Below, piece by piece: positions 8,305-17,559 of a stretch of DNA of 64,000 bases. The first letter of the stretch is position 1; every line of letters starts with the position of its first letter. Origin of the DNA: JACMLD01 sp044227095 (GTDB taxonomy: Bacteria > Bacteroidota > Bacteroidia > Chitinophagales > Chitinophagaceae); assembly GCA_044227095.1 (NCBI GenBank), contig JBGAFV010000001.1:3038001-3102000 (forward strand). The letters are read 5' to 3'. The translations under genes were made by a program, and so were the position numbers. The notes under the pieces are model-generated. The model was not told the DNA's origin. It ran no database searches and saw only the letters and a list, made by a program, of their open reading frames with translations.

Positions 8305-8493
8305 CAGGTCTGGAATTAGCTTGCTTTCGGACTGTAGATTTATAACGTCGGGCCCGGCTACTGTACTAAGTTAGTAAACTGAATTTATAATTAAACTGAT
8401 TTAAGTTTTGAAACTATCGCCATATAGCCGCTACTAATTAAAGGTTAAGTGTTGATTGCTTCAACGTCGAGCCAGCCAGGTAGCAAACCGCAT
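8305..8493 (-). repeat. attC-like repeat, copy 3 (long type)
   Basis: About 190 bp between genes C and B. Three blocks are shared with copies 4-6 (plus strand): CGGGCCCGGCTACTG, a middle block with ATAGCCGCTACTAATTAAAG, and CAACGTCGAGCCAG, then TAGCAAACCG. The minus-strand left end is CTACAAC. The outer arms are imperfectly complementary. The 8305 end has diverged and carries CAGGTCTGGA, which pairs with the repeat on the other side of gene B. Confidence 0.75.
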
Positions 8494-8507
8494 GTTGTAG
8501 GTTGTTT

Positions 8508-9260
8508 TTAAAGTTTGTAGTCATTAATGTACCAAAGAGTCCACTTGTCGGCCACTTTGTGAAAACCTGACATGAATGTTACTGGTTTTTGGGGGATCTT
8601 AAATTCTATTTGAATCTCGTCCTTTTCCTGATTAATGTCTTTTATTTCAATATAGAAACCTGTTGGTGTTGTTGCTTTACTAATGAAGGTTGGTTTTCTA
8701 TTATCGATTGTAAATTCTCTCAATGATTTTTTATTTAGCTCGTAATACTCTAGAATAGCAGGCTGTCGGTTTTTATATTTGTTAAAGTTGCAATTCTTTA
8801 TAACAACAGGCAAATTGAAACATAAGTTTAGCACTGAGTCAAGATCTAAAATGAGCTGCTGATTATTTGTCTTCTTTTGTGGGTACTTTATCTCTCTTTT
8901 CCTTTCATCTTCGTACTGCCATTGTTGAGTATGGTCAAGGACACAGTATGCGTATCTTAATCTTATATCTACAATGCATGAGTCGCCTTCGATAAGGTAA
9001 TATTTGTTTATAGTCCCTGCAGTGTTTTGGTAACCATCTTTAATTTCGAGGGTATCGTTATATATTTGGTAAGTCCCAACTTTGGTTTTATACCCGAAAT
9101 GCCCTCTGGAAGCCCATTTAAATGTCCCGTCTTTTAAGAACTCAAACTTCCAAAATGTACTTGCCCAGCCTCCGTCATAATTCCGTTCAATTGTGGTTTG
9201 TCCAAAAGTTGAAATACGAGTAAGTGTCAATATTGCTATTAAGAAAAACAGGAATCTCAT
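8508..9260 (-). CDS. Hypothetical secreted protein (cassette gene C)
   Basis: Unrecognised exported protein of 250 residues; signal peptide about 1-20 (hydrophobic run, then FGQ). The mature N-terminal part, GGWASTFWKFEFLKDGTFKW then GTYQIYNDTLEI, resembles the small beta-rich domains that report a formatted 'strain / no strain' fold in many Bacteroidota proteins, but no family can be named. It is flanked by matched inverted ends, TTGTAGGTTGTTTTT at 8495-8509 and its inverse at 9262-9276 (14 of 15), which enclose the gene tightly. Confidence 0.75.
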   Translation of the reverse strand: MRFLFFLIAILTLTRISTFGQTTIERNYDGGWASTFWKFEFLKDGTFKWASRGHFGYKTKVGTYQIYNDTLEIKDGYQNTAGTINKYYLIEGDSCIVDIRLRYAYCVLDHTQQWQYEDERKREIKYPQKKTNNQQLILDLDSVLNLCFNLPVVIKNCNFNKYKNRQPAILEYYELNKKSLREFTIDNRKPTFISKATTPTGFYIEIKDINQEKDEIQIEFKIPQKPVTFMSGFHKVADKWTLWYINDYKL

Positions 9261-9276
9261 AAAAAATAACCTACAA

Positions 9277-9530
9277 CAAGCAGGTATTACCGATGGTGGG
9301 GAAATAGAATTCCGTCCCCCCGGAACCGCTGCCTGGCTTTTTGATAAAGTTAAATATTAAGAACTAAAGTTGGGCTTTATTCGTCGAGCCCGGCTACTGC
9401 ACTAATTTAATAAACTGAATCTATTTTAAAGAGATATAAGTTTTAAAACCGTCGCCACATAGCCGCTATTATAAAAGGTTGATTGCTGATTGTTACAACG
9501 TCAAGCCAGCCTGGCAGCAAGCCGAATCTT
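9277..9530 (-). repeat. attC-like repeat, copy 4 (long type)
   Basis: About 250 bp between genes D and C, closely similar to copy 5 along nearly its whole length. It includes a segment absent from copies 3 and 6 (plus strand GCTGCCTGGCTTTTTGATAA, then AAGTTGGGCTTTATTCGTCG). The shared blocks CGAGCCCGGCTACTGCAC, ACCGTCGCCACATAGCCGCT and CCAGCCTGGCAGCAA follow. Confidence 0.78.
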
Positions 9531-9541
9531 GTGTGCAATGC

Positions 9542-10195
9542 TTATTTGTAACGAGATGCTATTTTTTCTTTTCCTGTCGAATTATATAGCCCATCTTTTT
9601 TCAAAGTAAGAATGTAGTTATTGCTTTTATCAATCTTTGGATTGGAAATGAAGAAAAATTCTTTTGGAAAATTTATTACAACCTCCTTATCGCTTGTATT
9701 TAAATCAATGTATAGCCATTTGCCATATAGTGCATAAGCCGCACCTATTCGTAACGACTTATATTTACTTGTGCTAATGATAAGTTGGCCTTTGTCATTT
9801 AGCTTAAATGGTTTAAAAAAAATGTCTGACCGTTCAATTGCATCTATTTTCAAATAATTATCAGAAAAGGGAACATTGAATCGATCCTTGAACGAAATTT
9901 TTATAGTCGAGTCGGTAGATGCTATATTTTCTTTGATATTAAGAAAAGGAATAGTAGTATCTATTTTTTGAAAATTTAAAATTATTTTGTTGCTTTTTAA
10001 TTGATATGTGCCTAAAGAAATAAAACCTTTTCCCTCACAGCCGCCTTGAATGTAAAATTTACCTGCAGAGTCAAAAATATAAGTATTAGAACAAACCTCT
10101 TGTGAATACGAGAACATCATTTTAGTCTTTAATTGTCCGTGCAAAATTGAGAATGCAAGAATAAATAATAGAGTTATCTGCGTCTTAGGGATCAT
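9542..10195 (-). CDS. Hypothetical secreted protein (cassette gene D)
   Basis: Unrecognised exported protein of 217 residues. The ATG at 10195 is preferred over the GTG at 10207 because the latter lies inside the cassette-end inverted repeat and ATG gives a clean signal peptide (MIPKTQITLLFILAFSILHG). The mature part is beta-rich, with two cysteines near residues 34 and 50, and has the pattern DSAGKFYIQGG followed by SLGTYQLKSNKIIL, echoing gene C. It is flanked by a perfect 13-bp inverted pair at 9529-9541 and 10197-10209, leaving one base before the ATG. Confidence 0.75.
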   Translation of the reverse strand: MIPKTQITLLFILAFSILHGQLKTKMMFSYSQEVCSNTYIFDSAGKFYIQGGCEGKGFISLGTYQLKSNKIILNFQKIDTTIPFLNIKENIASTDSTIKISFKDRFNVPFSDNYLKIDAIERSDIFFKPFKLNDKGQLIISTSKYKSLRIGAAYALYGKWLYIDLNTSDKEVVINFPKEFFFISNPKIDKSNNYILTLKKDGLYNSTGKEKIASRYK

Positions 10196-10209
10196 AGCAT
10201 TGCACACAA

Positions 10210-10461
10210 CAGGCAGTTATTACTGTTGGTGGAGAATTTAATATTTGTCCGCCCGGAACTGCTGCCAGGCTTTTGGATAAAGTTAAATAGTAAGAACTAA
10301 AGTTGGGCTTATTCGTCGAGCCCGGTTATTGCACTAAATTAATAAACTGAATTTATTTTAAACAGATCTAAGTTTTAAAGCCGTCTAAATATAGCCGCTC
10401 CTAATTAAAGATTAATTGCTAATTACTTCAACGTTGAGCCAGCCAGGTAGCAAACCGTTTG
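10210..10461 (-). repeat. attC-like repeat, copy 5 (long type)
   Basis: About 250 bp between genes E and D, sister of copy 4. The minus-strand left end is CTATAAC. The arms GGTTTGCTACCTGGCTGG (minus) and the CTGCTGCCAGGC region (plus, 10258-10270) are near-complements. The central part is AT-rich. Confidence 0.78.
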
Positions 10462-10474
10462 TTATAGACTGCCG

Positions 10475-10996
10475 CTATTCGTCGAAGTGAGAACCAGGTT
10501 TTATTTGATTGGAAAACTTGTTCTTTATTAAAAGTCCATTTATGAATTTTCGGAATGGCTTACTGAGTCCATCTAAAATGTAATATGCGTCTTTTCCTTT
10601 TCCTTGTTTACCTTGTTTTTGTGCGGGTATGTCAATTGTCGAATGAAGTCTATTGCAACTCAGGCAAATAGTGACTTGTCCAACAATTTTATTATTTAAA
10701 AAATATACAAAGCCACAATGTGGGTCAAAACATGCCGCAGTCCCGTTGCCATAAGATTTTTTGTCGCCAAGTCGTGCATTTACTTTTTTAATTGTCTCTT
10801 TGTCGAGTTGGACTTGCTTAAAAATTGTTTGAAGAAACTTTCCGTTATTGTCCACAATAGCATCTCCTTTTTCCCCAGACTCTTGAAAGTCGTACATTAT
10901 TACTTTGTCAAACTTAAGAGATGAAAAAGGGTTTTTAGTTTGTCCATATGTGAACAAAGTTGCGGCTAAAAATATAAGTACTGCTAAAACTTTCAT
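10475..10996 (-). CDS. Hypothetical secreted protein (cassette gene E)
   Basis: Unrecognised exported protein of 173 residues. The ATG at 10996 is chosen (MKVLAVLIFLAATLFTYGQ signal peptide) over a TTG 12 bp upstream. Mature region: KVIMYDFQESGEKGDAIVDNNGK, then Cys-containing CFDPHCGFVYF and CLSCNRLHSTID, which may form disulphides or bind a ligand; CLSC is a CxxC. The matched 7-bp ends GTTATAG (10461-10467) and CTATAAC (11018-11024) enclose it. No family assignment. Confidence 0.75.
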   Translation of the reverse strand: MKVLAVLIFLAATLFTYGQTKNPFSSLKFDKVIMYDFQESGEKGDAIVDNNGKFLQTIFKQVQLDKETIKKVNARLGDKKSYGNGTAACFDPHCGFVYFLNNKIVGQVTICLSCNRLHSTIDIPAQKQGKQGKGKDAYYILDGLSKPFRKFINGLLIKNKFSNQIKPGSHFDE

Positions 10997-11017
10997 TAGG
11001 GAGCTCAAAGTGGTTGC

Positions 11018-11212
11018 CTATAACGTGGGCGGCTTGCTGCTGGGCTGGAGATTTATAACGTCGAGCCCGGCTACTGCGCTAAATTAATAAGCCGAATTTG
11101 TTTTTAACTGATCTAAATTTTAAAACGGTCGCCACATAGCCGCTGCTGATTAAAGATTTATTGTTGATTGCTCCAACGTCGAGCCAGCCTGGCAGCAAAC
11201 CGTTAGTTAGCT
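11018..11212 (-). repeat. attC-like repeat, copy 6 (long type)
   Basis: About 190 bp. The two arms are visibly complementary: minus strand CGGTTTGCTGCCAGGCTGG at one end and CCAGCCCAGCAGCAAGCCG at the other. A direct repeat CTCGACGTT lies inside each arm. It is the cleanest full copy and lies between the gene-less segment and gene E. Confidence 0.8.
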
Positions 11213-11357
11213 GTTCGTTTTTCTTTGGTTTGTCAAAACCAGTTTTTCTACAACTAGCAATTGCAAAAGTATTTTATGGATTCTTGGTGACCGTCAGCAC
11301 TAATTAAACAGCAATGAATAATTTAAAATGTTTTTACTACGAAAACCTAAAATGACA
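11213..11357 (-). other. Gene-less cassette segment
   Basis: About 145 bp between two attC-like repeats with no ATG-initiated frame on the minus strand. It holds TACTTTTG on the minus strand (plus-strand 11264-11271), which fits the Bacteroidota TAnnTTTG box, so it may be a promoter-bearing cassette for gene E. No well-spaced TTG box is evident. Confidence 0.45.
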
Positions 11358-11431
11358 ACCAACGTTTACGTCTTGCTGCCGGATTGTAAATTTATAATAA
11401 CAAACCAACCTGCAGCAAAATTGAATGTTAA
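11358..11431 (-). repeat. attC-like repeat, copy 7 (short type)
   Basis: About 74 bp. TTGCTGC (11373-11379) pairs with GCAGCAA (11412-11418). The minus-strand left end is CATTAAC. It has a short central loop, closer in length to ordinary integron attC sites than the 190-250-bp copies. Confidence 0.6.
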
Positions 11432-11437
11432 TGGAGT

Positions 11438-12034
11438 TTAGTTGCCTGAAATTAATTGTTGCAACTTTTCTTTGTTGTTTTTATATGTTTCAATTTGCCC
11501 AATTTTAGATAAAGTATAACTTCTCAAAAAGTCATTTGCTGTATCGCTATGATTTGTTTTTTTATTTTTAACATTGTTTCTAATTGCCTGGATTGTCCTA
11601 ATAAATCCCCATGGAATTCCCCACCAGCCAAGCAAAGCAGTTTTTGTCAAAGCACTTTCATTTGCTTTATCTAAACAGTGTGGACATCCAACTTTTAATT
11701 TTTTGCTATACTGAGTAAAGAGTATAAAACTCATCACCTCACTTACCATTGTAGCATTTAATTGAAAATGAGAAGTGCCACAAGTGGGGCAATCTAATTG
11801 TCTAATGATGTTACAGTAGTTGTCAACTTCTTCAATTGAGTAAGTTTTATTTTGTGCTTCCAGGCCTTTTACAATACTTGTATCAAGTTTGCGTCTGATG
11901 ATTTCTTCTTTCACAACTTCTAATGCTTCTGGCGTCAAACCAACAGCGTCCGTTGTTGCAGCTTGTATAAGTTCAGCGTCTGTTTTACGTTGATAATTTT
12001 CTCTTATAAATTGAATGTCTATTCCTGTGCTCAT
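11438..12034 (-). CDS. Zinc-ribbon protein with C-terminal membrane segment (cassette gene F)
   Basis: Protein of 198 residues from the ATG at 12034 (MSTGIDIQF). An alternative in-frame ATG at 12070 adds a Lys/Asn-rich leader overlapping the cassette end. Two CxxC pairs, CPTCG and CPHC, about 45 residues apart, make a probable zinc ribbon. GWWGIPWGFIRTIQAI afterwards is a tryptophan-rich membrane-associating stretch often seen with such ribbons. It begins with a helical region EVVKEEIIRRKLD. Function unknown. GAATGTT at 11423-11429 and its inverse at 12066-12072 flank the gene. It is the first gene of the array. Confidence 0.72.
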   Translation of the reverse strand: MSTGIDIQFIRENYQRKTDAELIQAATTDAVGLTPEALEVVKEEIIRRKLDTSIVKGLEAQNKTYSIEEVDNYCNIIRQLDCPTCGTSHFQLNATMVSEVMSFILFTQYSKKLKVGCPHCLDKANESALTKTALLGWWGIPWGFIRTIQAIRNNVKNKKTNHSDTANDFLRSYTLSKIGQIETYKNNKEKLQQLISGN

Positions 12035-12072
12035 TATATTGTTTTTATTTTTTTTGATTACCGCAAACATTC

Positions 12073-12718
12073 ACTGCTCACTTTTAATAATTGCCCAACT
12101 CTCTTGTCAGCATAGCTTCGCTATCCTCAGTTACACAGGCTAAGCAAATTGGTTGTTGAATATAATCCTAAAACTTTAAATTTTTATAAAGGCCAGGTAT
12201 TTATTTTATGCAGCAATGCCCGTTAGTAATATAATGGTTTTTTAATATTTAATGACTTCCGTATTTGCGGATAGTTGCCATTTTTTTACTACATGTGTAT
12301 TTGTATTATGGCTAATGGTATTATCAAATTCTGTAAAAAAAGTTCAGACCTTCACCAGTTGTATAGGTGCTTTGGTTTATACAATAATGGTTTCTCAATG
12401 CTAAAAAAATTGTACTGCTGTTGATCTTGCGCAATTCCGTGGTGGATTGAAGTGGTAATAAGGGCTGGTTGATTCAGTTTTTCATCCCTGGTAGTTAAAA
12501 GGCACTAAAAACTTCTTTCTTTTGCTATTTTTTTCCTAAGAAATGATGCTAAGTAATCCATTGGTACTGAATTTGCACAAAGCCGGTGATTAGCTTATTT
12601 TTACTGAATTATTAAACACCGGCTCCCACTGGAAAAACCGCAGAAAATAAAGATCTATACTGTATCGTCGCTACTGGCGGTATATATTGCAGCTCTCGCT
12701 GTTTTTCCAACCTCACGT
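12073..12718 (+). other. 650-bp intergenic region upstream of TamB-like gene
   Basis: No convincing gene is seen. AGCCGGTG (12581-12588) and CACCGGCT (12617-12624) form an 8-bp-arm hairpin just before the open frame of the TamB-like gene. TGAATTTG near 12568-12575 is one mismatch from the TAnnTTTG box. Otherwise the region is AT-rich and featureless. Confidence 0.4.
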
Positions 12719-15700
12719 TTGTGGGTTACCATAGTTTTCGCACTGGTCTTTATTGCTGTGTTAGTTCCCAAACATTTTTTCCGCAGCCTGCTTATATTAT
12801 TGGGCCTGCTCCTTATCAGCTTCTTATTGGTGCAAACCAGTCCTGTTCAGAATTGGCTGGCCGGCCAGGCTTCGGCACGTCTTTCAAAAGGGTTAAACAC
12901 CCGTGTATCTGTAAAACATGTCAACTTTTCTTTTTTCAGCAAAATGCAGATGGAAGGTGTTTATGTAGAAGATAAAAACAAGGATACATTATTATATGCC
13001 GGCAAACTTAAGGTGAACATAAACGACTGGTTTTTCCTGCGGGATACTGCCGTGCTCCAATATATCGGACTGGAAGATGCCACCATTTACCTGGAACGGA
13101 CAGACACAATCTGGAACTACCAGTTTATTGCCGACTATTTCTCCGGAAATCCAAACAAGACCGCCGATACTTCAACCAAAAAAAGCATCCAGTTGCAATT
13201 GCAAAAGCTGGAGCTTAAAAATATTCACCTGCTTAAGCGAGATGGCTGGAGGGGAGAGGATATGGGCCTTTTCCTGGCATCGCTTAGCATAGATGCCCGC
13301 ACTATCGATTTCAATAATAAACTGGCCGATATAAAAGATGTTTCTATTGTAGAACCTATTTTCTCTATCAGCAATTACGAAGGGAAACGAAAAATTAAAC
13401 CACCGCCTTTTTACAGGGATCCAAATGATACCGCACTTTTCTGGAACCCCGGCGGGTGGAAGATACTGGCCAGCACAGTCACCATCAGCAATGGGTTTTT
13501 TAAAGACGAAAAAAAATCAGACCGCAAAGACTATTATTATTTTGATGCCCAGCATATACAGTTCTCTAACATTAATGCAAAGTTCAGCAACCTTACGTTT
13601 GTAAAAGATACCGTTAGTGCCGGCATTACCTTTGCCGCAAAAGAAAGAAGTGGTTTTGAGGTAAAAGATTTTAAAGCCAACATGAAGTGGCAGCCCCGTG
13701 CCATGGAGTTTAACAGCCTGGATATACATACCAATAAAAGCAGGCTTACCAATTACTTTGTAATGCGCTACAATAATTTCGACGATATGGGCGACTTTAT
13801 TGAAAAAGTGCACATGCAGGGCGCATTTAAAAATGCAGTGGTGCACAGCGATGATATTGCTTTTTTTGCACCAGCACTTGAAAACTGGAAAAAAGAAATT
13901 GCTATAACCGGCGCATTGCAGGGTAGCGTAAGCAACCTCCGCGGAAAAGGAATATTGCTTAAAGCGGGCAACAGCACTACACTTAATGGTGATATTACCA
14001 TGAAGGGCCTGCCAGATATTGACAAGACATACATCGATTTTAAATCGAACGATTTCAGGACTACTTATGCAGACGTTGTAACGGTGGCGCCTAAGCTAAA
14101 ATCTATTGATGAACCACGGTTCGATAAACTGCAGTTTATTCATTTCCGTGGAAATTTTACCGGTTTTATTAAAGACTTTGTTACAACAGGCAGTATAGAA
14201 ACTGGTCTTGGTACCATAGTGGCAGATATCAATATGAAGTTTCCGGCAAATGATAAACCAACTTATACAGGTAAAATATCATCTGCTGGTTTTAAGATGG
14301 GCAGTTTTGTAGATTACGATAAACTGGGCAATATTGCTTTTAATGTAGGTATTAAAGGAAGCAGTTTTGCAGTAAAAGATATTCAGGCTAAACTTGATGG
14401 TACAATTACAGATCTCGATTTTAATGAGTACAGTTATAAAAATATTAAGGTAAACGGAACACTTTCACGCCGTTTGTTTAATGGAGAACTGCATGCAGAT
14501 GATGAAAATCTTGGTCTTGCTTTAAATGGATTGGTAGATTTCAGTCAAAAAGAACCTCGCTTTAATTTCTTTGCCTCGGTAGCCAAAGCAAATCTTAAGA
14601 GACTGAAATTGTATAAAGACGATATTGATTTTAACGGCAATCTTCGTTTTGATTTTACCGGAGATAATATTGATGACTTCCTCGGCACTGCAAAAATTTA
14701 CGACGCTGCTATTTTTAAAAATGGCAGACGTATTTCTTTTGATTCATTAAGTATAGAATCTAAAAGAACCGGTGCCAGCAAAAGTATAGTAGTAGAAAGC
14801 AATGAGTTTGATGCAGCTATTGCCGGAGAATATTCTATACGTGAGCTGCCTGCTGCCTTCCAGATTTTTTTAAACCGCTATTACCCCAGTTACATTAAAC
14901 CATCAACCAGAAAAGTTACCAACGAAAATTTTAGTTTTGTCATCACCACAAAAAAGATTGATGATTATCTTGACTTTGTTGATAAAAACCTTAAAGGCTT
15001 TAATTTCAGCAATATCAGCGGCCGCATTAACAGTAAAGAAAATTTGTTTAACCTCGATGCAGATGTGCCGCAGTTCAGTTATAAAAACATTATTTTCTCC
15101 AATACCAACCTGCAGGGCAGGGGCAACCTGGATTCGCTGGGCATAGCACTTGCCGTTGGCGATGTATCTGTAAACGACAGCCTGCATTTTCCGGCTACTA
15201 AAATAAATGTGCGGTCTGCCAACGATATTTCAAAAATCAATATTACTACCAGCGCCAGCCAAACACTTAACGCTGCAGATATTTCTGGTACATTTCAAAC
15301 AAGAAGCAATGGCTTTAGTGTGATTTTTGATCCCTCTACTTTTGATATTAATGGTAAAAGATGGACAATTGATAAAAATGGAGAACTGACTTTAACCCGC
15401 GACATTATTACTACAGAAGGATTAAAAGTGTACAGCGGTGACCAGGAAGTACTGGTCACCTCTCATCTTTCTGAAACAGGCAGGGGAACAGATCTTAATG
15501 TAGATTTAAAAAAAATAAACATTGGCGACTTTGCGCCCTTTTTTGTAAAAAGCAACCGGTTGGAAGGTTTGCTTACCGGTGCGGTTGTTGTAAGCGATCC
15601 CTTTGGCAATATGAATGTAGATGTAAATGCTACCGCAGAACAGTTCAGATTAGATGATGATTCTATTGGCAAACTGCAGCTTACAACAGCTTATTCAAAA

Positions 15701-17557
15701 GCATCGGGCAGGGTAGTGGTATCGGGTTTATCAGAAAACAAAAATTATAATTTCGATCTCAATGGTTTTATTAATACAGCAGACAGTACAGGCACCGGTA
15801 TAGATCTTACTACAAAGCTTAATGATAAAACCAGCATTCATCTTCTTGAGAAATATGTTGCTGGTATTTTTAGTCACCTTAATGGTTTTGCTGTGGGCAA
15901 CTTAAGGGTGGTTGGTAAAGGAAGCAATTTAAAATACCTGGGAGATCTAGCGCTTACGGATGCCTCATTAACGGTTGATTATACAAAATGCACTTACCAT
16001 ATTGCAAAAGCAAATGTAAAAATGCAGGAAGACGGAATAGATTTCGGCACCTTTCAGATAAAAGATGAACTGAACAATACAGCCGATGTACAGGTAGGTA
16101 AACTCTACCATAATAATTTTAAAGACATGGCTTTTGATTTCCGCGTTAAAACAAACCGGTTGTTATTAATTAACACCACAAACGTGGATAACAAACAATT
16201 TTACGGCCGTGCTATTGGTAAAGCCACTTTTAGTTTTAAAGGCCCGCAGGAAGACATGCACATGGATATACAGGGCGAACCTACAGATAGCACCAATATT
16301 TTTCTGCCCATTAGCACCAGCCGTGTAAATGGCGAGGCTGATTTTCTTACATGGAAAGTGTACGGTAAAGAAATGCAGGAAACAAAACAAAAGAAAATTG
16401 AAAGCAACCTTACCGTAACACTTAAAATGACAGCCAATAACCTGGCAAGGGTGAATGTAATTCTTGATGAGGCCGCAGGAGATATGATAAGCGCTGTTGG
16501 CCATGGTATATTGGATATGCGTGTTGGTACCAGCGAAGATCTTTCTTTAAGCGGAAGGCTTGATATTGATAAGGGTGATTATACTTTTTCGTTTCAGTCT
16601 ATCAAAAGAAAATTTAAGTTGAGGGAAGGGGAATCTAATTATATACAATGGGCTGGCGATCCTTATGATGCAGACATTAATGTAGTAGCAGAATACACAG
16701 CACCTAATGTTCGCTTTAGCGATTTAGGTACCAACAACAACCCAACATTGGCTTATTTCAATACCAGTGTAAAAAATTATGTAGGCGATGTACTGGTGAA
16801 GACAACCATAACAGGCAAACTTAAAAAACTGGATTTCAGGTTTGATATTGAATTGCCGCCTAATAGTTCTCTGGCTACCAATCCCGATGCTGCTGAACTA
16901 TTGAAGTTTGTACAGCGTGATGAAAATGAAAGAAACAAACAAAGCTCATTGCTGATTGTGTTTAACAGCTTTGGCCCGCTATCAACTTCAACCAATGTAT
17001 TTAATGCAGGTGCTACTGCCTTCCAGGGTATTGTTCTTAATAGTCTTTCCGGGGTACTTTCAAATCAGCTTAGTAAAACGTTTAGTGGTTTGTTGCAAAA
17101 TGCTTTTAAGGATCCCACTTTTCACATCAACATCAACGCATCTCTTTACAACGGTTCTACCATTACAGATGCTACTACCAGTACACAGTATATACCAGAC
17201 AGGATGAATACCAATTTTTCTGTAAACAAAAGTTATTTTAATGAACGGCTTACTTTTATTGTTGGTAGTGCCATTGACTTTGCGTTATCAAACAGTGCAG
17301 GTAGTGCAAATACAAAAAACAACTTCCAGTTTTTGCCCGATGTTACAGCACAATTGAAATTAACTTCAGACGGTAAAATACTGTTCAATATCTTTTACAA
17401 GGAAAACCGGAATTACATTACCACTGTTTCTACCAAGCAAAGCCGCAGTGGCGCCAGCATCTCTTACCGCAAAGAGTTTGAAACAATTGATGATTTGTTT
17501 AAAAGAAAAAAACCAAAAGAAGTAAAGAAGGCTGCAGATGCGGGGAATAACCAGTAG
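12719..17557 (+). CDS. TamB-like translocation/assembly module protein
   Basis: Very large protein (1612 residues as called) with an N-terminal membrane helix (SLLILLGLLLISFLLV) and a long beta-rich body of AsmA/TamB type. It ends in the conserved TamB (DUF490) domain with GDYTFSFQSIKRKFKLREG and WAGDPYDADINVVAEY. Members span the periplasm and move lipids or assemble outer-membrane proteins. The start is unclear: no ATG is near, TTG at 12719 is used, and the frame is open back to 12608 and adds another hydrophobic stretch. The short KKPKEVKKAADAG tail is ordinary. Confidence 0.88.
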   Translation: MWVTIVFALVFIAVLVPKHFFRSLLILLGLLLISFLLVQTSPVQNWLAGQASARLSKGLNTRVSVKHVNFSFFSKMQMEGVYVEDKNKDTLLYAGKLKVNINDWFFLRDTAVLQYIGLEDATIYLERTDTIWNYQFIADYFSGNPNKTADTSTKKSIQLQLQKLELKNIHLLKRDGWRGEDMGLFLASLSIDARTIDFNNKLADIKDVSIVEPIFSISNYEGKRKIKPPPFYRDPNDTALFWNPGGWKILASTVTISNGFFKDEKKSDRKDYYYFDAQHIQFSNINAKFSNLTFVKDTVSAGITFAAKERSGFEVKDFKANMKWQPRAMEFNSLDIHTNKSRLTNYFVMRYNNFDDMGDFIEKVHMQGAFKNAVVHSDDIAFFAPALENWKKEIAITGALQGSVSNLRGKGILLKAGNSTTLNGDITMKGLPDIDKTYIDFKSNDFRTTYADVVTVAPKLKSIDEPRFDKLQFIHFRGNFTGFIKDFVTTGSIETGLGTIVADINMKFPANDKPTYTGKISSAGFKMGSFVDYDKLGNIAFNVGIKGSSFAVKDIQAKLDGTITDLDFNEYSYKNIKVNGTLSRRLFNGELHADDENLGLALNGLVDFSQKEPRFNFFASVAKANLKRLKLYKDDIDFNGNLRFDFTGDNIDDFLGTAKIYDAAIFKNGRRISFDSLSIESKRTGASKSIVVESNEFDAAIAGEYSIRELPAAFQIFLNRYYPSYIKPSTRKVTNENFSFVITTKKIDDYLDFVDKNLKGFNFSNISGRINSKENLFNLDADVPQFSYKNIIFSNTNLQGRGNLDSLGIALAVGDVSVNDSLHFPATKINVRSANDISKINITTSASQTLNAADISGTFQTRSNGFSVIFDPSTFDINGKRWTIDKNGELTLTRDIITTEGLKVYSGDQEVLVTSHLSETGRGTDLNVDLKKINIGDFAPFFVKSNRLEGLLTGAVVVSDPFGNMNVDVNATAEQFRLDDDSIGKLQLTTAYSKASGRVVVSGLSENKNYNFDLNGFINTADSTGTGIDLTTKLNDKTSIHLLEKYVAGIFSHLNGFAVGNLRVVGKGSNLKYLGDLALTDASLTVDYTKCTYHIAKANVKMQEDGIDFGTFQIKDELNNTADVQVGKLYHNNFKDMAFDFRVKTNRLLLINTTNVDNKQFYGRAIGKATFSFKGPQEDMHMDIQGEPTDSTNIFLPISTSRVNGEADFLTWKVYGKEMQETKQKKIESNLTVTLKMTANNLARVNVILDEAAGDMISAVGHGILDMRVGTSEDLSLSGRLDIDKGDYTFSFQSIKRKFKLREGESNYIQWAGDPYDADINVVAEYTAPNVRFSDLGTNNNPTLAYFNTSVKNYVGDVLVKTTITGKLKKLDFRFDIELPPNSSLATNPDAAELLKFVQRDENERNKQSSLLIVFNSFGPLSTSTNVFNAGATAFQGIVLNSLSGVLSNQLSKTFSGLLQNAFKDPTFHININASLYNGSTITDATTSTQYIPDRMNTNFSVNKSYFNERLTFIVGSAIDFALSNSAGSANTKNNFQFLPDVTAQLKLTSDGKILFNIFYKENRNYITTVSTKQSRSGASISYRKEFETIDDLFKRKKPKEVKKAADAGNNQ

Positions 17558-17559
17558 AA

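Noticed and set aside
5990..12095. Transposon or MITE explanation for the intergenic repeats
   Set aside because: No target-site duplications or transposase, the repeats differ in length, and gene-specific ends fit cassettes better; not fully excluded.
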